A DNA stretch of 64,000 nt, from NCBI RefSeq assembly GCF_014205845.1, contig NZ_JACHCR010000001.1, forward strand, positions 707,082 to 771,081, given 5' to 3'. Below the pieces are notes generated by a model. It was not told the DNA's origin. It ran no database searches and saw nothing but the letters and a program-made list of their open reading frames with translations. Source of the DNA: Mucilaginibacter cryoferens. Lineage in GTDB: Bacteria; Bacteroidota; Bacteroidia; Sphingobacteriales; Sphingobacteriaceae. Made by a program: the position numbers and the translations under genes. Shown one piece after another: positions 56,843-63,916 of the stretch. How positions within the stretch are numbered: the stretch's first letter is position 1; every line of letters begins with the position of its first letter.

Positions 56843-57754
56843 TTACGCCTTTGGATGGGCTTGTTTGTAAATAGACTTTAATCGTTCAACTGAATTGTGT
56901 GTATAAATTTGGGTTGCGCTGAGGTTAGCATGGCCCAAAAGTTCTTTAATGGAGTTTAAATCGGCTCCGTTGTTGAGTAAGCTTGTTGCAAAGGTGTGCC
57001 TTAGTACGTGTGGGCTTCTTTTTGATTGGGTTGATATGTTAGAGAGGTATTTCTGCACTATAAGGTAAATTAGTTTTGGATACGCGGTTGCACCTTTACT
57101 TGTAACGATCAACGTTACCAAATTGTTATCAAAATTTTGATTTTTCTTTAACTCCAGGTACCGCCCAAGCAATATCCGCAGTTCGGTATTGATGGGTATT
57201 ATACGTTCTTTATTGCGTTTACCAAGTACTTTTACGGTGCCTTCATAATCGTTAATATCACTGTCTTTCAGGCCCAATAGCTCAGACAAACGCATGCCGG
57301 TGCCAAACAGCATTTCAATTACTAATTTATCGCGTATACCGCTAAAATCGTCAGAAAAAATATTTTCGGAATCAAGCATTTTGCTCAAGTTTTCGCCCTC
57401 CACTACTACCGGTAACTGTTTGGGTATTTTTTGCGACCGTATCCGGGAAGCCGGATTTTGGGCGATCACTCCCTCCTGCAGTAAAAATTTAAAATATTTA
57501 CGCAGCGTGGCCATTTTGCGGTTTACAGAACGGGCCGTTAGTTTGTGATCTATCATCTCCACCATCCAGTTGCGGATGTGATGGTAGCTGATCTGATCGG
57601 GATGGGTAATTATGGGTTCGGGAACAACAATGGCTTTACCAGGGTTGTTGAGGAAGAGCATAAACTGATCCAGGTCTGATTGATAGGCCGATACGGTATG
57701 TGAAGAGTACCGTTTTTCGAACTTAATATATTGGATAAAACGCTCTAAAAACAT
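56843..57754 (-). CDS. xerC: Tyrosine recombinase XerC-like
   Basis: Starting at the internal ATG (57752-57754) gives 303 residues, MFLERFIQYIKFEKRYSSHT, the usual XerC/D size; an ATG at 57790 would add 12 residues. The catalytic residues are visible: Arg in GTGMRLSELLGL, HxLRH in SPHVLRHTFATSLL, His in ELLGHANLS and Tyr in TQIYTHNS. The N-terminal SAM-like DNA-binding domain is complete. It resolves chromosome dimers at dif with XerD. Housekeeping position between rpsU and hpf makes it a Xer protein rather than a phage integrase. Confidence 0.9.
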   Translation of the reverse strand: MFLERFIQYIKFEKRYSSHTVSAYQSDLDQFMLFLNNPGKAIVVPEPIITHPDQISYHHIRNWMVEMIDHKLTARSVNRKMATLRKYFKFLLQEGVIAQNPASRIRSQKIPKQLPVVVEGENLSKMLDSENIFSDDFSGIRDKLVIEMLFGTGMRLSELLGLKDSDINDYEGTVKVLGKRNKERIIPINTELRILLGRYLELKKNQNFDNNLVTLIVTSKGATAYPKLIYLIVQKYLSNISTQSKRSPHVLRHTFATSLLNNGADLNSIKELLGHANLSATQIYTHNSVERLKSIYKQAHPKA

Positions 57755-57839
57755 AAAAACTATTTGAACATCCAGAGACTGAATGTACAAATAGTTTTAA
57801 TATAGTGTTAAGAAATCTGAAAAAAATCTTTTGAGGGAA

Positions 57840-58031
57840 TTAAACAGTTTCTAAGTTCATATTTTGCTTGTAGATGGCATGTTTAATAACATGACGACGG
57901 GTAATAGATTTTTTTTCGAAAGCCTGACGACTGCGAAGTTCTCTTAAAACACCTGTTTTTTCAAATTTCTTTTTGAAGCGTTTCAATGCTTTGTCTAATG
58001 ATTCGCCGTCTTTTACGTTAATAATGATCAT
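57840..58031 (-). CDS. rpsU: Ribosomal protein bS21
   Basis: The 63-residue protein has IINVKDGESLDKALKRFKKK and SRQAFEKKSITRRHVIKH, the conserved bS21 core. In Bacteroidota ribosomes bS21 helps to hide the anti-SD end of 16S rRNA. The gene has an AAAGGAGGT sequence 13 nt before its ATG (58044-58052), which fits the published idea that bS21 synthesis is autoregulated through anti-SD access. It is the first gene of the rpsU-xerC-hpf unit. Confidence 0.95.
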   Translation of the reverse strand: MIIINVKDGESLDKALKRFKKKFEKTGVLRELRSRQAFEKKSITRRHVIKHAIYKQNMNLETV

Positions 58032-58043
58032 AATTTCCTAAAT

Positions 58044-58052
58044 ACCTCCTTT
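58044..58052 (-). promoter_or_regulatory. Strong Shine-Dalgarno of rpsU
   Basis: The reverse strand reads AAAGGAGGT, complementary to the 16S 3' end over its full length, with a 13-nt gap to the ATG. That is longer than the optimal bacterial spacing. The upstream CTCCCTT could pair with AAGGAGG, giving a possible masking hairpin. Confidence 0.75.
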
Positions 58053-58150
58053 CAAGGGAGGGCAAAGTTAAGTATTTGATTTTGAATATCAAATAGGTAA
58101 GTTAAAATAGTTGAGGGCTGGTGCCGCTACCGAGCAGGCGAAAAAATGAT

Positions 58151-58274
58151 TCAATTTTAAGTACAACTGTTTTTATCCCGCGTTCCAAATCAACTAGTTA
58201 ATAAAACAGGTGCCATAGCCTCAATTTTGAGCACAATTACTTCTCGTTTCTTCTCACCTTGGTACAAAATTGAA
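58151..58274. repeat. TCAATTTT-RAGYACAA repeats, two direct and one inverted
   Basis: TTCAATTTTAAGTACAA (from 58150) and CTCAATTTTGAGCACAA (from 58220) are imperfect direct copies, and GGTACAAAATTGAAT (58261-58275) is an inverted copy. They lie in the 301-nt gap upstream of rpsU, which otherwise holds only its leader. They may be another word-type element or protein-binding sites. Confidence 0.45.
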
Positions 58275-58332
58275 TTTCATTCACTGATTTACAATGCAAT
58301 AGCTAATTTTATCACACCATAAATAATTAGCT

Positions 58333-58476
58333 ATGCCCTCACCGATATGCAAAAAGTGCCAATCTAAATTGGTTAAACGTGTACACCGCAGTACACTACT
58401 CAAAAAGCTCTCTTTCATTTTACCATTAAAAAAATACCGCTGCACGGCCTGCTCAAACTCTTTTTATGTATTGTAG
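58333..58476 (+). CDS. Small zinc-ribbon protein (47 aa)
   Basis: The short forward ORF, TAG at 58474-58476, encodes two CxxC knuckles (ICKKCQS near residue 6 and YRCTACSNSF near residue 37) separated by a basic segment with VKRVHRS. The CxxC-...-YRCxxC-x3-F layout resembles small bacterial zinc-ribbon proteins of unknown role that I recall from Bacteroidota. An AATAGCTAATTTT...AATTAGCTA inverted repeat lies directly before the start. No neighbour suggests a function. Confidence 0.6.
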   Translation: MPSPICKKCQSKLVKRVHRSTLLKKLSFILPLKKYRCTACSNSFYVL

Positions 58477-58575
58477 TAATACATTTATAAATGCCAGGCA
58501 CCGAAGCAAAAATTCCAACACCCGGCATTAATATAAACTATTCAGTCAGTCTTGCTACTTGATACTCCCCCTTAC

Positions 58576-59757
58576 CTATCCCCTCAAAATCTCCCTGCTT
58601 ATCACAATCTTTTGTATCTCGCTTGTCCCCTCTCCTATAGTACACAGTTTGGCATCACGGTAAAATTTCTCAACAGGAAAATCTTTGGTATAGCCATATC
58701 CTCCGAAAATCTGTACCGCTTCTGTAGCCGTACGCACGGCGGTTTCTGAGGCGAAGTACTTGGCCATGGCCGATTGCTTGGTTACGGGCTCGTGGCGGTT
58801 CTTCAAATCGGCAGCCTGCATAACCAATAGCTCCGATGCCTCAATTTCCGTAGCCATATCTGCCAGCTTAAAAGCGATCCCCTGGAAATTACTTATCGAC
58901 TGGCCAAACTGCTTGCGCTCTTTTGAATAGGCCACAGCCGCCTCAAAAGCACCTTTAGCAATCCCCAACGACAAGGCCGCTATAGAAATCCTGCCGCCAT
59001 CCAACACCTTCATGGCTTGTTTAAAGCCTTCGCCCTCTACCCCCAACAGGTTTTCTTTTGGCACACGGCAATTATCAAATATCAGTTCGGTAGTTTCGGA
59101 GGCACGCATGCCCAGCTTATTTTCTTTTTTACCGTGGGTAAAGCCCGGTGTACCCTTTTCAATAACCAGGGCCGAGATACCATGCGAGTCGCCTTTTGCG
59201 CCGGTGCGTACCATTACTACAGCCATATTGCCGCTTTTGCCGTGGGTGATCCAATTTTTAGAGCCGTTTACAATATAGTGGTCGCCATCTAAAACGGCTG
59301 TGGTGTTCATCCCCAAAGCGTCAGATCCGGTGTTGGCTTCGGTAAGGCCCCAGGCGCCCAACCACTCGCAGGTAGCAAGTTTGGGCAGCCATTTCATCTT
59401 TTGCTCCTCGCTGCCAAACGCCAAAATATGACCGGTACACAGTGAATTATGCGCAGCTACAGATAAACCTATCGAGCCGCAAACCTTGGCAATTTCTACT
59501 ATAACGGTAACATACTCAAAATAGCTAAAGCCCGACCCTCCATATTGCTCCGGCACCAACACGCCCATCATGCCCAGTTCGCCCAATTGCTTAAACAATT
59601 CAATCGGGAAATGCTGCGCCTCATCCCATTCCATTACGTGGGGTTTAATGTTCCGTTCGGCAAAATCCCTGGCCATCTGGCCCACCATCCGCTGATTTTC
59701 GCTTATAGAAAAGTCGAATCCGTTAACTGCCGGACCGTCTGTAAGTAAAGTTTCCAT
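58576..59757 (-). CDS. Acyl-CoA dehydrogenase
   Basis: The 393-residue flavoprotein introduces a trans double bond into acyl-CoA, with electrons passed to ETF. WGLTEANTGSDALGMNTTAV (FAD/substrate site), KNWITHGKSGN, and the C-terminal catalytic-Glu region IFGGYGYTKDFPVEKFYRDA and IGEGTSEIQKIVISREI are typical of short/branched-chain enzymes. The gene is isolated; repeats with TTGATACT words flank it on both sides. The chain-length preference is not readable. Confidence 0.93.
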   Translation of the reverse strand: METLLTDGPAVNGFDFSISENQRMVGQMARDFAERNIKPHVMEWDEAQHFPIELFKQLGELGMMGVLVPEQYGGSGFSYFEYVTVIVEIAKVCGSIGLSVAAHNSLCTGHILAFGSEEQKMKWLPKLATCEWLGAWGLTEANTGSDALGMNTTAVLDGDHYIVNGSKNWITHGKSGNMAVVMVRTGAKGDSHGISALVIEKGTPGFTHGKKENKLGMRASETTELIFDNCRVPKENLLGVEGEGFKQAMKVLDGGRISIAALSLGIAKGAFEAAVAYSKERKQFGQSISNFQGIAFKLADMATEIEASELLVMQAADLKNRHEPVTKQSAMAKYFASETAVRTATEAVQIFGGYGYTKDFPVEKFYRDAKLCTIGEGTSEIQKIVISREILRG

Positions 59758-59963
59758 ACTAATTTATATAACTGGTTATACAAATTAACGGTTTAATTAC
59801 CAGTATAGTTTTACCTAAAATGCAGCGGATTAATAGTACAAAATGGTATTGGGTATGAATATTAGGTTTAGTTGAAATAGGGTTATTTTTGGGATGGAAA
59901 ATGTGGCAAAAAATATTTTACAAAAATTGCTGACCGTAGGTTAATGGGCATTTAGGGCATAGT

Positions 59964-59996
59964 CTTGATACCTGATACTAGCTACTTGATACTAAT
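59964..59996. repeat. TTGATACT word tract
   Basis: CTTGATACCTGATACTAG and CTACTTGATACTAAT form three TGATACY units. Related copies are at 58552-58566 (TTGCTACTTGATACT) and 60198-60227 (two units). All three are in spacers around the acyl-CoA dehydrogenase gene. Confidence 0.65.
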
Positions 59997-59998
59997 AT

Positions 59999-60081
59999 GG
60001 GCGTTGCCTACGGCCGGGCTCTATGCTCATACTGCACAGGCCTTAGCCACATTGGCCGGTATCCGCGCCGATCCCTAACGC
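59999..60081. repeat. GGGCGTTGCC...CCCTAACGC dispersed-type element
   Basis: The 83-bp GC-rich island begins GGGCGTTGCCTACGGCCGGG and ends GATCCCTAACGC, with GCGTT/AACGC end complementarity and an inner AGGCC...GGCC pair. I recall similar GGGCGTTCC(C)...ATCCCTAACGC elements as widespread in Bacteroidota spacers; only one copy is in the window, so this is a family assignment from memory. Confidence 0.5.
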
Positions 60082-60102
60082 AAAAAAATTGTCTGAAGCT
60101 GA

Positions 60103-60165
60103 ATTTATGGAATTGTTGGAATTTTCTTAATTAAATTCTGCTAATTCTTTAATTCAGAAAATTCC
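60103..60165. repeat. GAATT-word palindrome
   Basis: GGAATTTTCTTAATTAAATT and its near complement AATTCTTTAATTCAGAAAAT plus TCC form a hairpin; outer GAATTTATGGAATTGTTGG units continue the left arm. It belongs with the word-repeat quasi-palindromes elsewhere. Confidence 0.6.
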
Positions 60166-60197
60166 GTTCCAGGCAAAATCATCTGAACATCAAAAAT

Positions 60198-60227
60198 CTT
60201 GCTACTTGATACTAATTACTTGATACT
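60198..60227. repeat. TTGATACT word tract next to apt
   Basis: CTTGCTACTTGATACTAATT is followed by ACTTGATACT, ending 6 nt before the apt stop codon on the opposite strand. It repeats the unit seen at 58552 and 59964. Confidence 0.65.
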
Positions 60228-60233
60228 GCAAAG

Positions 60234-60761
60234 CTAATATTCCGCCAGTACCACCAGTGTATCGCTAATAGACGCTATCCTTTCCCGGCCCTTTAAAAAA
60301 CCAAGCTCAACCACAAAGGAAAAACCGGCTACTATGCCACCCATCTCGGCTATCAGTTCGCTGGCTGCGGTTACGGTACCGCCGGTAGCCAACAGATCAT
60401 CATGGATCAGAATATGCTGACCGGGCTCAAAGGCATCAGTATGGCATTCAATTATCGCTTCGCCGTACTCCAGTTTATAGGCTTTACGTTTTATGGTATA
60501 AGGTAGCTTACCCGCTTTACGTATAGGTACAAACGGAATACCCAGCCTGGTAGCCAATGTTAACCCAAACAAAAAGCCCCGGCTTTCTATACCGGCAATC
60601 ACATCAATCCGGGTACCCTTTAATTGCTCAACAAAGGCATCAATAATATTATCGCAAAGTGCAGGATCTTTTAAAATGGGGGTTATATCTTTAAAAATTA
60701 TCCCCGGTTTTGGAAAATCCGGGATATCGCGAATGGCTTTTTTTATTTGCTCGGTAATCAT
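60234..60761 (-). CDS. apt: Adenine phosphoribosyltransferase
   Basis: The 175-residue salvage enzyme makes AMP from adenine and PRPP. IRDIPDFPKPGIIFKDITPI at the N-terminus, ESRGFLFG, the hood segment KLPYTIKRKAYKLEYG and the PRPP loop HDDLLATGGTVTAA are all present. Its ATG overlaps the stop of the ComEA-like gene by 4 nt (ATGA), so the two genes are translationally coupled. Confidence 0.95.
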   Translation of the reverse strand: MITEQIKKAIRDIPDFPKPGIIFKDITPILKDPALCDNIIDAFVEQLKGTRIDVIAGIESRGFLFGLTLATRLGIPFVPIRKAGKLPYTIKRKAYKLEYGEAIIECHTDAFEPGQHILIHDDLLATGGTVTAASELIAEMGGIVAGFSFVVELGFLKGRERIASISDTLVVLAEY

Positions 60762-61612
60762 TTAAAAACTAAATAAGGCCCAATTTTACGCAAAATTATG
60801 TCATCAAGTATGGCAATGTTTTTCATATCATCAACAGACTCGTAGTCGCCATGCTGGTTGCGGTATTCTATAATGGCATTCATCTGCTTAAAACTCAGGT
60901 ACGGAAACCGCCTCAACTGTTCAAAAGCGGCTGTATTTACATTCAGTTTAGTAATGTGTTTGCCATCTACATTAATCTCATTTTTTATTTCGGCGTACTT
61001 ACTGTCATCAATCCCAAATACCTCTTTTAACTGCTCTTTGCTATAAAATCCGCCCAAACGCTCCCTATATCTTATAATACGTTGGGCAAATGATGGCCCT
61101 ATCCCCCTGATCATGGTAAGCCGGGCCGAATCGGCACTATTAATTTCTATAACCTCGCCCGGGGCAGCTTTTTTGGTATAATTATCTGTTATCGGCAAAT
61201 TGATGTAGGGCTCCAGTCGCTTATAGTCGGCATCGGTTATAGCGTATATTTTTTTCAGATCACCCCTGCTGTAAAAATGGCCACCTTTAGCTTCATAGTT
61301 TTTTATTACTTTAACCTGATGATCTGTTAAACCAAGCCTTTCCCAATCAGCTACGGGTAAATTATTAGGATTAAAAGTAAAGAGCGGTGTATTTATTGCT
61401 TTTGTAGGTGCATTATTTGCCACTACATTAACAGCTTTGCTTAGTAATGCGGCTTCTTTATCAAAATCATTAAAATTTATTGTATTATCTTTGCGGCTTG
61501 CCCGATAAACATATGGCGCTGCTAATACCAATGCTATTAAAATAATCAACACTACCATTCCGTTCCATTCCTTTTTAGTTATGGCCAGGTAGTTTTTAAT
61601 ACGCGCCTTCAT
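60758..61612 (-). CDS. ComEA-like helix-hairpin-helix membrane protein
   Basis: The 284-residue protein has a short cytoplasmic start, a membrane helix (MVVLIILIALVLAAPYVYRA, about 19-38), and a domain with repeated helix-hairpin-helix motifs. The clearest are LTMIRGIGPSFAQRIIRYRE (~158-177) and NVNTAAFEQLRRFPYLSF. ComEA homologues bind DNA outside the inner membrane during transformation; in Bacteroidota such proteins are common and their role is less clear. It is divergent from the acyltransferase gene and coupled to apt. Confidence 0.82.
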   Translation of the reverse strand: MKARIKNYLAITKKEWNGMVVLIILIALVLAAPYVYRASRKDNTINFNDFDKEAALLSKAVNVVANNAPTKAINTPLFTFNPNNLPVADWERLGLTDHQVKVIKNYEAKGGHFYSRGDLKKIYAITDADYKRLEPYINLPITDNYTKKAAPGEVIEINSADSARLTMIRGIGPSFAQRIIRYRERLGGFYSKEQLKEVFGIDDSKYAEIKNEINVDGKHITKLNVNTAAFEQLRRFPYLSFKQMNAIIEYRNQHGDYESVDDMKNIAILDDIILRKIGPYLVFK

Positions 61613-61690
61613 GTATATGAGTTATCAGGTGTTAAATTAAGTAAAATTTCAGGATATTTATTTGTTAATAAAAGCTATTGTTATTTAAAA

Positions 61691-63445
61691 ATGAAAGTAA
61701 TAACCACCGAAGAGTTTGCCAAAGCCACTAAACTTGATAAGCTGAAAATGCCGGGCCTTGCCGCTTTATTGATGGAGATAATGAAAATTAACCAGGTTAA
61801 TGAGCTATTTGCCCAGGCACAACCCAAACAAGGTATCGAATTTATTGATGCTATTTTGGCCGGCTGTGGCATTGATATTGAATTTGACGAACGCGATTTA
61901 AGAAACATACCCAAAACCGGTAGCTTTATTGCTATTGCCAACCACCCATACGGCGGTATTGAAGGCTTAGTGCTGTTAAAAATGCTGCTTACCGTAAGGC
62001 CGGATGCTAAACTAATGGCCAACTTTTTGCTTAAAAAGATCCCTAACCTCAGCGATTTTTTTATAGCCGTAAACCCTTTTGAAAACGTAGAACACTCATC
62101 AAGCATCAGTGGCTTAAAAAACACGCTCGAGTTGTTAAATGGTGGCACCCCCATAGGCATTTTCCCTGCCGGCGAGGTATCTACCTTTAAGGTAGAACAA
62201 CAGCAGGTAACAGACAGGCTGTGGCACCCGGTAGTTGGTAAAATAATTGCCAAGGCCAAAGTACCTGTTGTGCCTATCTATTTCCATGGCAACAATGGCT
62301 TGCTTTTTAACTTACTGAGCCTTATACACCCTGCCTTACGTACAGCCAAGCTGCCATCTGAGTTGTTTAACAAGCATGGGCATACTATTAAACTCCGTAT
62401 TGGCAAGCCTATTAATGTGCTGGAGGTACCAGATTATAATAATGGTGCCAAGCTGCTTAACTTTTTACGTGCCCGTACCTATGCCCTAGGCACAGGTTTG
62501 GAAGAAGAGAAAAAGATTTTCAGTCCGCGCAACCTGTTTAAAATAAAACGGCTACCAGCCGATATTGTTCCCGAAATTGATGCAGCGGTACTTGAAAAAG
62601 AGATTGCTCCTTTGCGGGATAATTATAAGGTATGGACAGAGAAAAACTACGAGGTATTTATTGTACCCACCTCTGTTATACCCCATGTGATCAGAGAAAT
62701 TGGCCGCCTGCGCGAAATAACTTTCAGAGAGGTTGGCGAAGGTTCTAACAAAAGTATCGATCTGGATGAGTACGATATTTATTACAATCACCTTTTTATT
62801 TGGGATTTTGAAGCTAAAATGATTGTTGGCGCTTACCGCATTGGTTTGGGCGACGAGATATTTTACAGCGTGGGTAAAAAAGGTTTTTACATTACCGAGC
62901 TGTTTAAGCTTAAAACCCAGTTTACACCTGTATTACGCAAAAGCCTGGAGCTGGGCCGCTCGTGGATTCGGAAGGAGTATCAGACCAAACCCCTGCCCTT
63001 GTTTTTACTATGGAAAGGCATTCTTAAATTCCTGATCGATAACCCAAGGTACAGGTACCTGATAGGGCCTGTGAGTATCAGCAACTCCTTTTCAAAGTTC
63101 TCCAAATCATTAATTGTTGATTACATTAACCGTAATCACTTCGATCATGAACTGGCGCAATATGTGAAACCCCGCAAAAAGTTTAAAGTAGATTTTTCGA
63201 GTATTGATACTGATCTATTGATGGCTGGTGAGGATTCTTTTAAAGGTTTGGATAACCTGATATCTGAAGTAGAAACCCGCAACATGAAAGTACCTGTATT
63301 GCTGCGCCAATACATTGCCCTTAACGCCAAGATCATCAGTTTTAACATCGACCCTAAATTTGCCGATTGCCTCGATGGCTTCCTGGTACTGGATCTGGAA
63401 CAGGTACCCCAGGATATACTGGATAAGCTGGGTAAAAACTTATAA
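61691..63445 (+). CDS. Two-domain acyltransferase (PlsC-like plus GNAT/hemolysin-like), OlsF/GlsAB type
   Basis: This 584-residue protein fuses two acyltransferase domains. The N-terminal lysophospholipid-acyltransferase-like domain (about 1-260) has NHPYGGIEG (residues 84-92), GGTPIGIFPAGEVST and VPVVPIYFHGNNG. The C-terminal domain (about 290-580) is GNAT-like: RLREITFREVGEG and DLDEYDIYYNHLFIWD, GAYRIGLG. Known fusions of this type (OlsF) or split GlsB/GlsA pairs make N-acyl then O-acyl amino-acid lipids such as ornithine or glycine lipids. The amino acid used here is not readable. It is a single gene with no partner. Confidence 0.82.
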   Translation: MKVITTEEFAKATKLDKLKMPGLAALLMEIMKINQVNELFAQAQPKQGIEFIDAILAGCGIDIEFDERDLRNIPKTGSFIAIANHPYGGIEGLVLLKMLLTVRPDAKLMANFLLKKIPNLSDFFIAVNPFENVEHSSSISGLKNTLELLNGGTPIGIFPAGEVSTFKVEQQQVTDRLWHPVVGKIIAKAKVPVVPIYFHGNNGLLFNLLSLIHPALRTAKLPSELFNKHGHTIKLRIGKPINVLEVPDYNNGAKLLNFLRARTYALGTGLEEEKKIFSPRNLFKIKRLPADIVPEIDAAVLEKEIAPLRDNYKVWTEKNYEVFIVPTSVIPHVIREIGRLREITFREVGEGSNKSIDLDEYDIYYNHLFIWDFEAKMIVGAYRIGLGDEIFYSVGKKGFYITELFKLKTQFTPVLRKSLELGRSWIRKEYQTKPLPLFLLWKGILKFLIDNPRYRYLIGPVSISNSFSKFSKSLIVDYINRNHFDHELAQYVKPRKKFKVDFSSIDTDLLMAGEDSFKGLDNLISEVETRNMKVPVLLRQYIALNAKIISFNIDPKFADCLDGFLVLDLEQVPQDILDKLGKNL

Positions 63446-63507
63446 CTCATACCAACATTTAAAGTCAATAATATTTTTATATCATTTCGTAAGCCACGTA
63501 TCCAACC

Positions 63508-63604
63508 GTCATTGCGAGACATGAAGCAATCCCCAAAATACAGAGCCGCTATAGAAATCCGCTCTGTATTTTGGGGATTGCTTCGTTGTACCTCTTTATA
63601 ATGA
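63508..63604. repeat. GTCATTGCGAG/GAAGCAATCC palindromic repeat
   Basis: The left arm (63508-63545) starts GTCATTGCGAGACATGAAGC and runs to ACAGAG. The right arm (63562-63604) is its reverse complement with a few changes and ends CTTTATAATGAC. The spacer is about 16 nt. It follows the acyltransferase gene by 62 nt. Confidence 0.85.
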
Positions 63605-63616
63605 CACCACTATAAA

Positions 63617-63807
63617 TAATTGATTGTCAGTGTGTTTTTTTTCTCACACAACGCCCTCGCCACCGTCATTGCGAGGAACCACCAGCAGCACTGGAAAAGA
63701 CAGTAATGACATCTTAAAGAAAGACCGTCCTTGCGAGGAGGTACGACGAAGCAATGACGGTGGCGAGGGTGTTGTGTTTGAAAAAAATGCATACTGATAA
63801 TCAACAC
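63617..63807. repeat. Nested long inverted repeat with GTCATTGCGAGG arms
   Basis: The arms 63636-63672 and 63751-63787 pair over about 37 nt (CTCGCCACCGTCATTGC with GCAATGACGGTGGCGAG at the core). Outer TGATTGTCAGTGTG and the complement CATACTGATAATCA extend it to about 63620-63805. The 78-nt inside holds further partial copies (GACAGTAATGACATC, GACCGTCCTTGCGAGGAGG). It looks like one repeat inserted into or recombined with another. Confidence 0.8.
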
Positions 63808-63818
63808 TTTAAAAGTAT

Positions 63819-63916
63819 GTCATTATAAGGCACGAAGCAATCCCCGACTTACAGAGTAGCTGTGCAAATCCGCCCTGTATTTTAGGGATTGCTTCGTCGT
63901 ACCTCCTTATAATGAC
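63819..63916. repeat. GTCATTATAAGG/GAAGCAATCC palindromic repeat
   Basis: The left arm GTCATTATAAGGCACGAAGC plus AATCCC pairs with GGGATTGCTTCGTCGTACC plus TCCTTATAATGAC at the right. It resembles the copy at 63508-63604 and is followed by another TTGATTTTCAGTGTATTTTT flank (about 63928-63950), which also borders the neighbouring repeat. Confidence 0.82.

Larger units (their letters stand above)
59758..60233. other. Spacer with several repeat elements, no gene seen
   Basis: This 476-nt gap between apt and the acyl-CoA dehydrogenase gene holds a TTGATACT word tract (59964-59996), a GGGCGTTGCC...CCCTAACGC element (59999-60081), a GAATT-word palindrome (about 60103-60165) and a second TTGATACT tract (60198-60227). 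I find no credible ORF. The acyl-CoA dehydrogenase promoter should lie near its right-hand start. Confidence 0.55.

Noticed and set aside
56843..57754. Phage or island integrase
   Set aside because: The tyrosine recombinase is in the conserved rpsU-xerC-hpf unit with no attachment-site duplication or phage genes, so it is a Xer protein.
61681..62259. Reverse ORF of 192 residues opposite the two-domain acyltransferase
   Set aside because: The forward frame has conserved NHPYGG and GNAT motifs; the reverse frame is Ser/Leu-rich shadow sequence.
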